DNA of 64,000 bases from Sphingopyxis sp. PAMC25046 (GTDB lineage: Bacteria > Pseudomonadota > Alphaproteobacteria > Sphingomonadales > Sphingomonadaceae), in contig NZ_CP039250.1 in assembly GCF_004795895.1 (NCBI RefSeq), positions 4,131,501 through 4,195,500 on the forward strand. The letters run 5' to 3'. Positions 48,373 to 59,400 of this stretch are shown one piece after another. The number at the start of each line of letters is the position of its first letter. The first letter of the stretch is position 1. Made by a program: the position numbers and the translations under genes. Under the pieces are notes generated by a model. That model searched no databases. It had not been told where the DNA came from and worked only from the letters and a program-made list of their open reading frames with translations.

Positions 48373-49308
48373 ATGAAACTCATCTCCGGCAACAGCAACC
48401 TGCCGCTGGCCCGCGCGATCGCGGACTATCTCGAACTGCCGCTCACCGATACCAGCGTGCGCCGCTTCGCCGACGAGGAAGTCTTCGTCGAAATCCACGA
48501 GAATGTCCGCGGGCAGGACGTGTTCGTCGTCCAGCCGACGAATTTCCCCGCGAACGACAATCTGATGGAACTGCTCATCATCAACGACGCGCTGCGCCGC
48601 GCGTCGGCGAAGCGCATCACCGCGGTCGTCCCCTATTTCGGCTATGCCCGCCAGGACCGCAAACCCGGCCCGCGCACGCCGATCTCGGCAAAGCTCGTCG
48701 CCAACCTGATCACCACCTCGGGCGCCGACCGTGTGCTCGCGATCGACCTCCACGCGGGGCAGATCCAGGGCTTCTTCGACATCCCGACCGATAACCTCTA
48801 CGCCGCGCCGGTGATGAGCGCCGACATCCAGGCGCGCTTCGGCGGCAAGAATCTGATGGTCGTCTCGCCCGACGTCGGCGGCGTGGTGCGCGCCCGCGCG
48901 CTGGCGAAGCGCCTCGACAACGCCCCGCTCGCGATCGTCGACAAGCGCCGCGAGCGCGCCGGCGAATCCGAAGTAATGAACATCATCGGCGATGTTTCGG
49001 GCCGCTTCTGCATCCTGATCGACGATATCGTCGATTCGGCGGGTACGCTCTGCAACGCCGCCGCGGCGCTCAAGGCCGCGGGCGCCGAGGGCGTCGTTGC
49101 CTATTGCACCCACGGCGTGCTTTCGGGCGGCGCGGTTGCGCGCGTCGATGCGAGCGAGCTCACCGAACTCGTCATCACCGATTCGATCATGCCGACCGAC
49201 GCGGTGAACGACAGCGGCAAGGTCCGCGCGCTCACCGTCGCGCCGCTGCTCGGCGAAGCGATCAAGCGCATCGCCGACGAAACGAGCGTCTCCTCGCTCT
49301 TCGACTGA
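48373..49308 (+). CDS. prs: Ribose-phosphate pyrophosphokinase
   Basis: 311 residues from ATG 48373 ([20 protein letters not shown]). Makes PRPP from ribose-5-phosphate and ATP for purine, pyrimidine, His, Trp and NAD synthesis. Conserved blocks: the [17 protein letters not shown] region, [22 protein letters not shown] and the PRPP-site [14 protein letters not shown] segment (here [12 protein letters not shown]). Convergent with the TetR gene four bases away. Confidence 0.97.
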   Translation: MKLISGNSNLPLARAIADYLELPLTDTSVRRFADEEVFVEIHENVRGQDVFVVQPTNFPANDNLMELLIINDALRRASAKRITAVVPYFGYARQDRKPGPRTPISAKLVANLITTSGADRVLAIDLHAGQIQGFFDIPTDNLYAAPVMSADIQARFGGKNLMVVSPDVGGVVRARALAKRLDNAPLAIVDKRRERAGESEVMNIIGDVSGRFCILIDDIVDSAGTLCNAAAALKAAGAEGVVAYCTHGVLSGGAVARVDASELTELVITDSIMPTDAVNDSGKVRALTVAPLLGEAIKRIADETSVSSLFD

Positions 49309-49312
49309 TGCG

Positions 49313-49855
49313 TCAGCGCGCGACGAGCGCGCCGACGATATGCTCCATCTGCCTCCGGAAACTCGCATGGTCGGGCACGGCGTGGACGAGCCCGCGCGAG
49401 GTCCAGCACAGCGCCTGCGCCATGCTGCCCGCGCGCGCGACCGCCGATCCCGGGCCGCTGAGGCGGATCGCCTCGGCCATCGCGGCGACCAGCCGGCGTT
49501 CGGCGGTGCGCACCGCATCGGATGGATCACGCTGGAGCATGGCGACGATCTCGACGCCATGCGGCGAGGCATGGAGTGCCGCCATATGCCGCCCCACCCA
49601 CGCGTCGAGCGCATCGACCAGTCGGTCAGCGAGCGTCTTCGCCGGCTGTTCGATGCTCGCGAGCGCAGCGGCGAGCGACGCGTCGATCAGCGCCTTCGTC
49701 GCCCAGCCGATCAGCGCACCCTTCGATCCATGGCGGAGATAAAGCGCCTGCCGCGACACGCCGAGCGCGGCGGCGACATCCTCCATCGATGCCTTGCGCA
49801 GCCCATAGCGCGCGAAGGTCGCGACGATCGGATCGAGAGGAAAATCGCCCGGCAT
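49313..49855 (-). CDS. TetR/AcrR-family transcriptional regulator
   Basis: 180 residues. The N-terminal helix-turn-helix (about 18-45) contains G-L-R-K-A-S-M-E-D-V-A-A-A-L-G-V-S-R-Q-A-L-Y-L. The C-terminal part (60-180) is an all-helical ligand domain with one cysteine (ALCWTSRG). AT-rich bases with an ATATGAATATTGTAAAATTA stretch lie just upstream, likely the promoter. It is divergent from hisN, but the target genes are unknown. Confidence 0.88.
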   Translation of the reverse strand: MPGDFPLDPIVATFARYGLRKASMEDVAAALGVSRQALYLRHGSKGALIGWATKALIDASLAAALASIEQPAKTLADRLVDALDAWVGRHMAALHASPHGVEIVAMLQRDPSDAVRTAERRLVAAMAEAIRLSGPGSAVARAGSMAQALCWTSRGLVHAVPDHASFRRQMEHIVGALVAR

Positions 49856-49971
49856 CGGCGTGATTTTACAGTTTATATGAATATTGTAAAATTAATAAAA
49901 TGAGATTCCGAAGGGCCCGATATGTGCGCTGCGGACTGGCGGCGCGGACCGGGCTGCGCTAGCGCGAAGCC

Positions 49972-50754
49972 ATGTCGATCACCTCTGACCTCGCCCTCGC
50001 CAACCGCCTCGCCGACGCCGCCGGCGAAGCGATCCGCCCGCTCTTTCGTTCGAACTGGGTCCACGAAGCGAAGGCCGACGCCTCGCCCGTCACCGAGGCC
50101 GATCGCGCCGCCGAAGCCGCGATGCGCCGCCTGCTCGACGCCGAGGCGCCGCGCGACGGCATCATCGGCGAAGAATATGGCGCCGAGCGCCCCGAAGCCT
50201 CGCGCCAGTGGGTGCTCGACCCGATCGACGGCACCGTCAGCTTCATGGCCGGCCGCCCGATCTTCGGCACGCTGATCGCGCTGCTGCAGGACGGCTGGCC
50301 GATCCTCGGCATCATCGACCAGCCGATCGCCGGCGAACGCTGGGTCGGCGCGCTCGGGCAACCGACCCTGTTCAACGGCGCCCCGGCGCGCGCCCGTGCG
50401 TGCCGCAACCTCGCCGACGCCGTGCTTGCGACGACGGGACCGCAATATTTCAGCGATCACGACGGCGAGCATTTCATGGCGCTCGCGGCGAAGACATCGC
50501 ACAAGCGGATGGTCTTCGGCGGCGACTGCTATAATTATGGCCTGCTCGCGAGCGGGCATATCGACCTGGTGGTCGAGGCGGGGCTCAAGCTCCACGACTT
50601 CGCCGCGCTCGCGCCGATCGTCGAGGGCGCCGGCGGCACGATGTGCGACTGGAACGGCGATCCGCTCAGCGCCGACAGCGCCGGGCACGTCATCGCGCTC
50701 GGCGATCCGGCGCGGCTCGAGGACGTGATCGAAGGGCTCGCCTGCCATCATTGA
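49972..50754 (+). CDS. hisN: Inositol-monophosphatase family, probable histidinol-phosphatase
   Basis: 260 residues. Mg2+-dependent phosphatase of the FIG superfamily, with metal ligands in GIIGEEYG (Glu-Glu), VLDPIDGTVSFMAG (D-P-I-D-G-T) and a C-terminal HDFAALAPIVEGAGG (Asp). The DPIDGT and KTSHKRMVFGGDCYNYG segments are closest to HisN-type histidinol-phosphate phosphatases of Alphaproteobacteria, though inositol or nucleotide phosphates cannot be ruled out. Start ATG 49972. A GFA-family gene follows 15 bp later and may be co-transcribed. Confidence 0.85.
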   Translation: MSITSDLALANRLADAAGEAIRPLFRSNWVHEAKADASPVTEADRAAEAAMRRLLDAEAPRDGIIGEEYGAERPEASRQWVLDPIDGTVSFMAGRPIFGTLIALLQDGWPILGIIDQPIAGERWVGALGQPTLFNGAPARARACRNLADAVLATTGPQYFSDHDGEHFMALAAKTSHKRMVFGGDCYNYGLLASGHIDLVVEAGLKLHDFAALAPIVEGAGGTMCDWNGDPLSADSAGHVIALGDPARLEDVIEGLACHH

Positions 50755-50769
50755 GAGGAAGGAACGGAC

Positions 50770-51120
50770 ATGGCTTATGAAGGAAGCTGTCACTGCGGCG
50801 CGGTGACCTATAGCGTCGAGGGCGACATTCCCGATACGGCGATGAGCTGCAACTGCTCGCACTGCCGCCGCAAGGGCTTTTTGCTCGCCTTCGTGCCGAT
50901 CGACCAGTTCCGGCTCGAGAGCGGCGCCGAGCGGCTGACGTCGTACAAGTTCAACAAGCATAATATCGACCATCAATTCTGCGACGCGTGCGGGTGCCAG
51001 AGCTTTTCGGTGGGCGCCGGCCCCGATGGATCGAAGATGGCGGCGGTGAACCTGCGCTGCGTGCCCGCAGCCGACCTCGACGCGCTGAATATCCAGAAGG
51101 TCGACGGCGCGAGTTTCTGA
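50770..51120 (+). CDS. GFA-family zinc protein
   Basis: 116 residues with GGAAGGAAC upstream. The zinc ligands of the GFA/CENP-V fold are all seen: GSCHCGAV (C-x-C) near residue 6, SCNCSHCRR (C-x-C-x-x-C) near 38 and FCDACGCQSF (C-x-x-C) near 73. The family is named after a glutathione-dependent formaldehyde-activating enzyme, but most members have no proven activity. Follows hisN closely. A second, different member lies at 55 kb. Confidence 0.88.
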   Translation: MAYEGSCHCGAVTYSVEGDIPDTAMSCNCSHCRRKGFLLAFVPIDQFRLESGAERLTSYKFNKHNIDHQFCDACGCQSFSVGAGPDGSKMAAVNLRCVPAADLDALNIQKVDGASF

Positions 51121-51235
51121 TCCCACAACGCTTGCATTTCCGGGCGAATCCACCTAAGCGCGCCGCTTCCGATTGTGTCGGCTGGCTGAAAGGGCTGCCA
51201 GGCCGATACGCAAACGGACTTCAAAGGAGACCAAA

Positions 51236-51439
51236 ATGCCCAAGTTGAAGACCAAGAGCGGTGTGAAGAAACGCTTCAAATTCACCGCCTCGGGCAAGGT
51301 GAAGCACGGCGTCGCCGGCAAGCGCCACCGCCTGATTTCGCACAACTCGAAATATATCCGCACCAACCGCGGCACCAGCGTGCTCAGCGATTCGGACGTG
51401 GCCCATGTGCGCCTCTGGGCGCCCTACGGCCTGAAGTAA
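51236..51439 (+). CDS. rpmI: 50S ribosomal protein L35
   Basis: 67 residues from ATG 51236, preceded by AAGGAGA. Typical L35: [15 protein letters not shown], with [16 protein letters not shown]. rplT follows after 13 bases. infC is not upstream here, unlike in many bacteria. Confidence 0.97.
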   Translation: MPKLKTKSGVKKRFKFTASGKVKHGVAGKRHRLISHNSKYIRTNRGTSVLSDSDVAHVRLWAPYGLK

Positions 51440-51452
51440 GGAGCGCTAGACG

Positions 51453-51818
51453 ATGTCACGCATCAAACGCGGCACGACCACGCGTGCCAAGCACAAGCGG
51501 ATTTTGGATCAGGCGAAGGGCTATTATGGCCGTCGCAAGAACACGATCCGCATCGCCAAGCAGGCGGTCGAAAAGGCCGGCCAATATGCTTACCGCGACC
51601 GCAAGGTTAAGAAGCGCAGCTTCCGCGCCCTGTGGATCCAGCGCATCAACGCGGCGGTCCGCGCCGAAGGCCTGACCTATTCGCAGTTCATGCACGGCGT
51701 GAAGCTCGCCGGCATCGACCTCGACCGGAAGGTCATGGCCGACCTCGCGATGAACGAAGGCGGCGTGTTCACCGCAATCATCGCGCAGGCGAAGGCGGCG
51801 CTGCCCAAGGCAGCCTGA
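51453..51818 (+). CDS. rplT: 50S ribosomal protein L20
   Basis: 121 residues, full length. Conserved start [18 protein letters not shown], then [25 protein letters not shown] and [20 protein letters not shown]. Needed early in 50S assembly; in some bacteria it also controls its own operon. The rpmI-rplT pair ends at a terminator and pheS/pheT are not adjacent. Confidence 0.98.
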   Translation: MSRIKRGTTTRAKHKRILDQAKGYYGRRKNTIRIAKQAVEKAGQYAYRDRKVKKRSFRALWIQRINAAVRAEGLTYSQFMHGVKLAGIDLDRKVMADLAMNEGGVFTAIIAQAKAALPKAA

Positions 51819-51847
51819 CGCTTTTCAGCCAATCGAACGAAATCAAG

Positions 51848-51875
51848 GGCGGTCCCGGCGGGGCCGCCCTTTTTC
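51848..51875 (+). terminator. Rho-independent terminator of rpmI-rplT
   Basis: GGGCGG at 51848-51853 pairs with CCGCCC at 51865-51870, extended by CCC/GGG inside, and is followed by TTTTT at 51871-51875. It lies 29 bp after the rplT stop codon. Confidence 0.88.
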
Positions 51876-51917
51876 GTTGGGGGTCCGCAAACGACCGGAA
51901 GCGGGCATTCCCATTAC

Positions 51918-52006
51918 CGTCACCCCGGGCTTGACCCGGGGCCTGCCTTGCCTTTTCGCCGTCGTCAGGAAGAAAAGGCGGGTCCCGGGTCAAGCCCGGG
52001 ATGACG
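51918..52006. repeat. Palindromic intergenic repeat (type C)
   Basis: CGTCACCCCGGGCTTGACCC... against ...GGGTCAAGCCCGGGATGACG, with additional inner pairing (CCTTTTCGCC / GGCGGG region) and a loop of about 30 bases. Between rplT and the convergent LysR gene. Confidence 0.87.
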
Positions 52007-52060
52007 AAAGTGAGAGCATGCAATGGCAGCTCTCCACCCCAAAACCGCCCTTCGCCCCCC

Positions 52061-52951
52061 TCAATCCAACCCCGCCGCCCGCATCCGCGCCGTCATCGCG
52101 GCGACGAACGCGCGCACCGACGGCAAGCCCGCGCGCGACGGCTCGAACAGCAGATGAACCGGCAGCGGCGGCGGCGCTTCGTCGGCCAGCAACGATATCA
52201 GCCGCCCCGCATCGACAGCCTCCGCAAGCTGGTAGGAGAGGAGGTTGGCGATCCCCAGCCCCGCCTCGGCCGCCGCCAGCACCCCGTCGACGCTGTTGAC
52301 GGCGAGCCGCGGCGGCGCATCGAGCCGCCAGCGCCGCGATGCAAACCGCCATTCGGTCGTCCAGCGTGGCCCCATCGTGCCGATCAGCTCGTGGCCCGCC
52401 AGGTCCGCGATCGTCGCGGGCGCCCCGCGGCGCGCGAGATAGGCGGGGCTCGCGACGAGCATCTGGCGCACCCGGCCGATGCGCTTGGCCTTCAGCGTCG
52501 TATCGGCGAGCGGCCCGATCCGCACCGCGACGTCGATCCCTTCCTCGACGATGCGCACATTGCGGTCGATCAGCATCATTCGCGCCGACAGCTCGCGGTG
52601 CTGCGCCATCAACTCGCCGATGACGGGCAGCACATGCAACCGTCCGAACATCACCGGCGCAGTCACGTGCAGCTGCCCGCGCGGCTCGGCCTCCGCCCCG
52701 CGCAGTTCGCGCTCGGCCCCCGCCAGATCGGCGAGGATGCGCCGCGCCTGCTCGAGAAACGCCGCCCCCGCGTCGGTCAACGCAACCGCGCGCGTCGACC
52801 GATGAAAAAGCGCCGTCCCCAGCCGCGCTTCGAGCGCCGCAATCCCGCGCGTCACCGCGGGCGGCGAACTGCCCAGCTTGCGCGCCGCCGCGGCAAAGCC
52901 GCCTTCGTTCGCGACCGCGACGAACATTTCGAGCGTGAGCAGCCGGTCCAT
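52061..52951 (-). CDS. LysR-family transcriptional regulator
   Basis: 296 residues from ATG 52949-52951. N-terminal winged helix (1-60) with EMFVAVANEGGFAAAARKLGSSPPAVTRGIAALEARLG, then a linker helix and an effector domain (90-296) with PRGQLHVTAPVMFGRLHV and LIDRNVRIVEEGIDVAVRIG, as in the CrgA/DsdC-like subgroup. Divergent from the PNPOx-GST-tautomerase-transporter operon across a 142-bp AT-rich gap, and thus its likely regulator. Confidence 0.92.
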   Translation of the reverse strand: MDRLLTLEMFVAVANEGGFAAAARKLGSSPPAVTRGIAALEARLGTALFHRSTRAVALTDAGAAFLEQARRILADLAGAERELRGAEAEPRGQLHVTAPVMFGRLHVLPVIGELMAQHRELSARMMLIDRNVRIVEEGIDVAVRIGPLADTTLKAKRIGRVRQMLVASPAYLARRGAPATIADLAGHELIGTMGPRWTTEWRFASRRWRLDAPPRLAVNSVDGVLAAAEAGLGIANLLSYQLAEAVDAGRLISLLADEAPPPLPVHLLFEPSRAGLPSVRAFVAAMTARMRAAGLD

Positions 52952-53093
52952 GATTATTCCACTTTTCGGAATTAACTTGTTCGATTTTCCATCATTATCA
53001 CTATGGGCGCAATGGACTATCTCCTCGGGGCGAACGAAGGCCCCGCCCCATCTTCCGCCTTCGTTCGCTTCCCTGACGGAAAGGTCGGTCACG

Positions 53094-53726
53094 ATGGCGC
53101 AGAATTACCGGCATACGCTGTTCGACGACGCCGTGAAGGCCGAGCAGGAGCGCCACGGCTCGCGCGCCGCCTATCTCAAGATGGACGCGAACGCCGATGG
53201 CACCCCCGATGCGCTGACGGCAAAGGAAATCGCCTTCATCGAGCAACGCGACAGCTTCTACATCGCAAGCGTCAATGCCGAAGGCTGGCCCTATATGCAG
53301 CATCGCGGCGGCCCCGCGGGGTTCCTGCGCCATATTACCGGCAATCGCATCGGTTTCGCCGACTATCGCGGCAACAAGCAATATATCAGCACCGCGAACC
53401 TCAAGGGCAACGACCGCGTTTCGCTGTTCCTGATGGACTATCCCAACAGGGATCGGCTCAAGCTCGTCGGCCATGCGGTCAGCGTCGAGCTTGCCGACGA
53501 TGCCGCCGCGGTCACCGCGCTGATGCCCGAAGGCTATCGCGCGGTCCCCGAGCGCGCCTTCTTCATCGATGTGATCGGCTGGGAATGGAATTGCTCGCAG
53601 CATATCACCCCGCGTTTCACCGAAGCCGAAATATCCGCCGCGGTCCGCCCGATGGCGACCGAAATCAACCAGCTGCGCGCCGAAATCGCAGCCTTGCGCG
53701 CCGCCCCGAAAGGAGACCGAACATGA
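53094..53726 (+). CDS. Pyridoxamine 5'-phosphate oxidase-like flavin protein
   Basis: 210 residues from ATG 53094 with GGAAAGG upstream. Split-barrel FMN-binding fold of the PNPOx-like family. Signatures: AFIEQRDSFYIASVNAEGWPYMQHRGGPAGF (flavin-binding segment), FADYRGNKQYISTANL and RLKLVGHAV. The C-terminal helix is RAEIAALRAAPKG. Family members reduce or bind quinones, aldehydes or other electrophiles; the substrate is unknown. First gene of a four-gene run; its stop overlaps the GST start (ATGA). Confidence 0.85.
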   Translation: MAQNYRHTLFDDAVKAEQERHGSRAAYLKMDANADGTPDALTAKEIAFIEQRDSFYIASVNAEGWPYMQHRGGPAGFLRHITGNRIGFADYRGNKQYISTANLKGNDRVSLFLMDYPNRDRLKLVGHAVSVELADDAAAVTALMPEGYRAVPERAFFIDVIGWEWNCSQHITPRFTEAEISAAVRPMATEINQLRAEIAALRAAPKGDRT

Positions 53727-54331
53727 TCCGCCTCTATGCGTCCGAAATGTCGGGCAATGCGCACAAGGTGCGGATGGCGCTCGCTTTCCTCGGCCTCGAC
53801 TGGGACGAGCGGGCGACCGACGCGGCCGCGCGCAAGACCGATGCCTTCCTTGCGCTCAACCCGATGGCGCAGATCCCCGTTTATGCCGAAGGCAATTTCG
53901 CCTTGCGCGACAGCCAGGCGATCCTCGCCTATCTCGCCGCGCGGCACCGGCCCGGCGACTGGGACGGGCAGACGCCCGAAGAACGCGGCGCGATCATGGT
54001 CTGGCTGTCGCATGCGGCGAACGAGATTTTCAACGGCCCCGCGCTGCTGCGCGCCGAGCGGCTGTTCGGCTGGTCGATCGATCGCGATCGCGCGGCCGCC
54101 GTCACCGACCGCATCCTGCCGGTGGTCGAGGCACATCTGACAGGCCGAGACTGGCTGGTCGGCGACCGGCTGACCATCGCCGACCTTGCCGCCAGCCCCT
54201 ATCTCGCGCTCGCGCCCGACGGCGGGGTCGATTTAGAACAATGGCCCGCGATCCGCGACTGGACGCGGCGGATCGCGGCGCTGCCCGATTTTCCCGCCAT
54301 GCCGGGCTGGCCGGCCGAAGGAGCCGCATGA
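53723..54331 (+). CDS. Glutathione S-transferase family protein
   Basis: 202 residues from ATG 53723, with AAAGGAGA about ten bases ahead. N-terminal thioredoxin-fold domain (1-78) with Y-A-S-E-M-S-G-N-A-H-K-V-R at the active-site region (Ser), NPMAQIPVY (cis-Pro) and LRDSQAILAYLA (Asp/Ser for glutathione), then an all-helical C-terminal domain with DWLVGDRLTIADLAAS. Probably conjugates or reduces electrophilic compounds. Coupled to both neighbours by overlapping start and stop codons. Confidence 0.92.
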   Translation: MIRLYASEMSGNAHKVRMALAFLGLDWDERATDAAARKTDAFLALNPMAQIPVYAEGNFALRDSQAILAYLAARHRPGDWDGQTPEERGAIMVWLSHAANEIFNGPALLRAERLFGWSIDRDRAAAVTDRILPVVEAHLTGRDWLVGDRLTIADLAASPYLALAPDGGVDLEQWPAIRDWTRRIAALPDFPAMPGWPAEGAA

Positions 54332-54558
54332 TGCCTTATGTCGACATCCGTATCACCCGCGAAGGCGCGACGCCCGAACAAAAGGCCGAACTGATCGCAG
54401 GCGTCACCGACCTGCTCCAGCGCGTGCTGGGCAAGAATCCGGCGACCACCGTCGTCAATATCGACGAGGTAGATTTGGACAATTGGGGGATCGGCGGACT
54501 GCCCGTTCTCGACTATCGCGCCTTGCAGGCCTCCCAATCGAAAGCGCAAAAGCCATGA
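54331..54558 (+). CDS. 4-oxalocrotonate tautomerase-family protein
   Basis: 75 residues. Two ATGs stand together (54328 and 54331). The second is chosen because tautomerases need proline directly after the initiator Met, and M-P-Y-V-D-I begins there. The catalytic Pro1 and later TPEQKAELIAGVTDLLQRVLGK helix and TVVNIDEV strand are typical. These small hexameric enzymes tautomerise enols or add water to unsaturated acids. Overlaps the GST gene upstream and the transporter downstream. Confidence 0.88.
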   Translation: MPYVDIRITREGATPEQKAELIAGVTDLLQRVLGKNPATTVVNIDEVDLDNWGIGGLPVLDYRALQASQSKAQKP

Positions 54559-55010
54559 CCGCGAACAACGCCGCCCCCGCCTTTGCCACGATCATGTTCC
54601 TGACCGGGGTCGGCATCCCGATTCTCGCCGCCTTGAACGGCGGGCTCGGCGCGCGGCTAGGCGCCCCGATGGCCGCCTCGATGATCCTCTTCGGCCTCGC
54701 CTTCCTGATCGCGGCGACCGGCGCGCTGCTCACCGGGTCGGTCGGACAGGTCCGCTTCACCCCGGACATTCCCGCCCATTTCTATTTCGGCGGATTGTTC
54801 GTCGCCTTTTACGTCATCGCCGTGACCTTCATCGCGCCCAAATTCGGCGTCGGCAACGCGATCTTCTTCGTCCTCGTCGGCCAGCTCGTCAGCGCGGCGA
54901 CGATCGACCATTTCGGCCTGTTCGGCGCGATCCGTTCGGCGATCGACGCGAAGCGCGTCGCGGGGATCGCGCTGATGATCGCCGGGGTGTATCTGGCGCG
55001 GCGCACCTGA
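54555..55010 (+). CDS. Small DMT-superfamily membrane transporter (YdcZ/DUF606-like)
   Basis: 151 residues, ATG 54555 overlapping the tautomerase stop. Four to five membrane segments: about 10-28, 36-56, 75-93, 100-120 and 130-148. The opening TGVGIPILAALNGGLGARLGAPMAASMILF matches the DUF606 family, whose members work as half-size transporters in pairs. Its place at the end of the PNPOx-GST-tautomerase run suggests export of the compound or its product. Substrate unknown. Confidence 0.8.
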   Translation: MTANNAAPAFATIMFLTGVGIPILAALNGGLGARLGAPMAASMILFGLAFLIAATGALLTGSVGQVRFTPDIPAHFYFGGLFVAFYVIAVTFIAPKFGVGNAIFFVLVGQLVSAATIDHFGLFGAIRSAIDAKRVAGIALMIAGVYLARRT

Positions 55011-55013
55011 CCG

Positions 55014-55418
55014 CTACATGTGCGACGTCACCTCCGGAGGGTTCCACCAATTGTTGCCTGCGCCGTCCATATGGCTCACTGGCAGCGCCGCCATCTCGGC
55101 GTGCGTCAGGTCGTCGAGGCACGCGATCGCCACCGAAACATAAGCCCCGCCGATCTCCTCGACATAACCGTGGCCGAAGGGCGACACGCCGCAGGTCTTG
55201 CAAAAGACGTGATGCCCGCTGTTCGACCCGAACTGATAGTCCGACAATGCCGCAGGATCGGTGAGCAGGCGAAAGGCGTCGGGCTTGGTCTGCGCGTTCC
55301 AGCCGCGCTTCTTGGTGCAGATCGAGCAATTGCACTTGCCCGTCCCCGCTTCGAGATCGAGGTCGGCTTCGAATTTGACCGCGCCGCAGTGGCACGAACC
55401 ATGATGGGTCTTGAGCAT
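55014..55418 (-). CDS. GFA-family zinc protein
   Basis: 134 residues. Zinc-binding pattern GSCHCGAVKF, GKCNCSICTK and FCKTCGVSPFG. Longer than the copy at 50.8 kb, with a different C-terminal end (DGAGNNWWNPPEVTSHM). Activity unproven. Its stop is four bases from that of the YdcZ-like gene, with which it converges. Confidence 0.88.
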   Translation of the reverse strand: MLKTHHGSCHCGAVKFEADLDLEAGTGKCNCSICTKKRGWNAQTKPDAFRLLTDPAALSDYQFGSNSGHHVFCKTCGVSPFGHGYVEEIGGAYVSVAIACLDDLTHAEMAALPVSHMDGAGNNWWNPPEVTSHM

Positions 55419-55497
55419 CGCAAATCCTCCGGTTGCCGGCGCCGTCCTTGGCGCCCTTCACCCGAAGCGATGTAGCCTTCGCCCCTGACAGATCATG

Positions 55498-56193
55498 TCA
55501 GGAGGCGTCGTCCCATCCGTTCCGCCGCCACCAGTCGGCCATCAGCACCGCGCGCCGCCGCCCGAACCCTTCGTCGCCGATTCGCGCCGCGGCGATGCGG
55601 TCGATGCGAAAGCTGCGGAAATCCTGCCGCAGCAAGCACCACGCCGCGATGACCTGCTTGTCCTCGAAATAGGCGAGCGCGGCGGGCCAGATCGACCGCT
55701 CGGTCGCCGTGCCCTTCTCGTCGGCATAGTCGATGTGCAGCACCTTTTCCGCGCGCATCGCCTCACGCACCGTCGCGAGCAGCGGCGCATTGCTTTCGCG
55801 CCAGCGGCTGTTCACCGGCCACAGCCCCGACTCGTCGATCCTTTGCCGAAGCGCGTCGGGGCTCGCCGCCGCGATCTTCGCGAGCGCCAGCCCCGCGGCG
55901 CGCGACAGCGCCCCGTCCTGCCGCCCCTCGACCCAGCGCGCGCCGAGCACCAGCGCCTCCAGCTCGTCGGCGCTGAACATCAGCGGCGGCAGGAAAAATC
56001 CCGGCCGCAGCACATAGCCGACCCCCGCCTCGCCCTCGACCGGCGCGCCGAGCGCGATCAGCGTCTGGATGTCGCGATAGAGCGTGCGCACCGACACGCC
56101 CTGCTCCTCGGCCAGCGCCTCGGCGGTCACCGGCCGGCGGTGGCGGCGCAGCGTGTCGATGATCGCGAAGAGCCGCGCCGTCTTGTCCGCCAT
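55498..56193 (-). CDS. YafY-type regulator with HTH and WYL domains
   Basis: 231 residues. N-terminal HTH_11 winged helix (RLFAIIDTLRRHRRPVTAEALAEEQGVSVRTLYRDIQTL, 6-45), then a linker and a WYL-type domain (about 135-215) with AEKVLHIDYADEKGTATERSIWPAALAYFEDKQVIAAWCLLRQDFRSFRIDRI. WYL domains bind small ligands or nucleic acids. Targets unknown; the adjacent DUF6265 gene starts outside its promoter region and lies upstream on the same strand. Confidence 0.9.
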   Translation of the reverse strand: MADKTARLFAIIDTLRRHRRPVTAEALAEEQGVSVRTLYRDIQTLIALGAPVEGEAGVGYVLRPGFFLPPLMFSADELEALVLGARWVEGRQDGALSRAAGLALAKIAAASPDALRQRIDESGLWPVNSRWRESNAPLLATVREAMRAEKVLHIDYADEKGTATERSIWPAALAYFEDKQVIAAWCLLRQDFRSFRIDRIAAARIGDEGFGRRRAVLMADWWRRNGWDDAS

Positions 56194-56209
56194 GATGCCG
56201 TGTCCCCGC

Positions 56210-58781
<2,572 letters not shown>

Positions 58782-58787
58782 ATTAGG

Positions 58788-58821
58788 AATGGGGGCTAGG
58801 ACTCAGTTCGACGCCCCCATT
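58788..58821 (+). terminator. thiC terminator, overlapping the 3' end of the HNH gene
   Basis: AATGGGGGC (58788-58796) pairs perfectly with GCCCCCATT (58813-58821) around a 16-base loop, followed by a T-containing stretch (TTGCTTTG). The right arm encodes the last residues of the HNH endonuclease on the opposite strand. Confidence 0.7.
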
Positions 58822-59336
58822 TTGCTTTGCTTTAGAATTTCGATCATTCGAGCCCTGATAGTGAGTGCTTCATGAGCATAGTGAGCTTTGCGGTGATCCA
58901 GCGGGCAAACTGCGATAACATTGTCAACCGCGTCCGGGCCACCTTCGCTCAACGGAATCACATGATGAGTCTCAAGGTAAATTCGTCCGCTTGAAGTCTG
59001 AAATCCAGGTTCATCGCAATACTCGCACCTGCCTTTGGAGCGCACTAATGCGGCCTGCCTTATGTCACGATTTCTAGTATATACCGAGCTACTAACCTGA
59101 TTACGCTCTACCTCCGCACTCAGCGTATCACTGTCAAATTGATCAACGTAGGCAGATTGGCCAGTCCCCCTAACAAGTACGAACTCGCCGGTTCGAGAAT
59201 CATAATGCCGAATGTGCCACGGTTCAGCATCCAATTCTCGATGAGACACTTTCGAAGAATCCGAGTGCGGATCTTGAGTTGCTCTGCGCTTACCATCCAC
59301 AACGAGAACTCTGATCGGGAGATTGTCGTAAGCAGC
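58803..59336 (-). pseudogene. HNH endonuclease, 3' part (gene split by IS3-family element)
   Basis: 177 codons, the C-terminal part of a gene whose start lies at 60936. It holds the nuclease site: a zinc-type CEYCDEPG pair, then LETHHVIPLSEGGPDAVDN and VCPLDHRKAHY, a full HNH pattern (two His, Asn and His) with a second Cys. An ORF opening within the insertion sequence (59384) reads into it and could still give a 193-residue protein with its first 16 residues encoded by the IS end. DNA is clearly richer in A and T than the flanking genes, as expected of a transferred gene. Confidence 0.85.
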
Positions 59337-59400
59337 CTGTGGCCTGCTGCCGGTTTGGTGGACACCGAGATAGGGTGTTTCCACCTATCGGAGGTCCACA

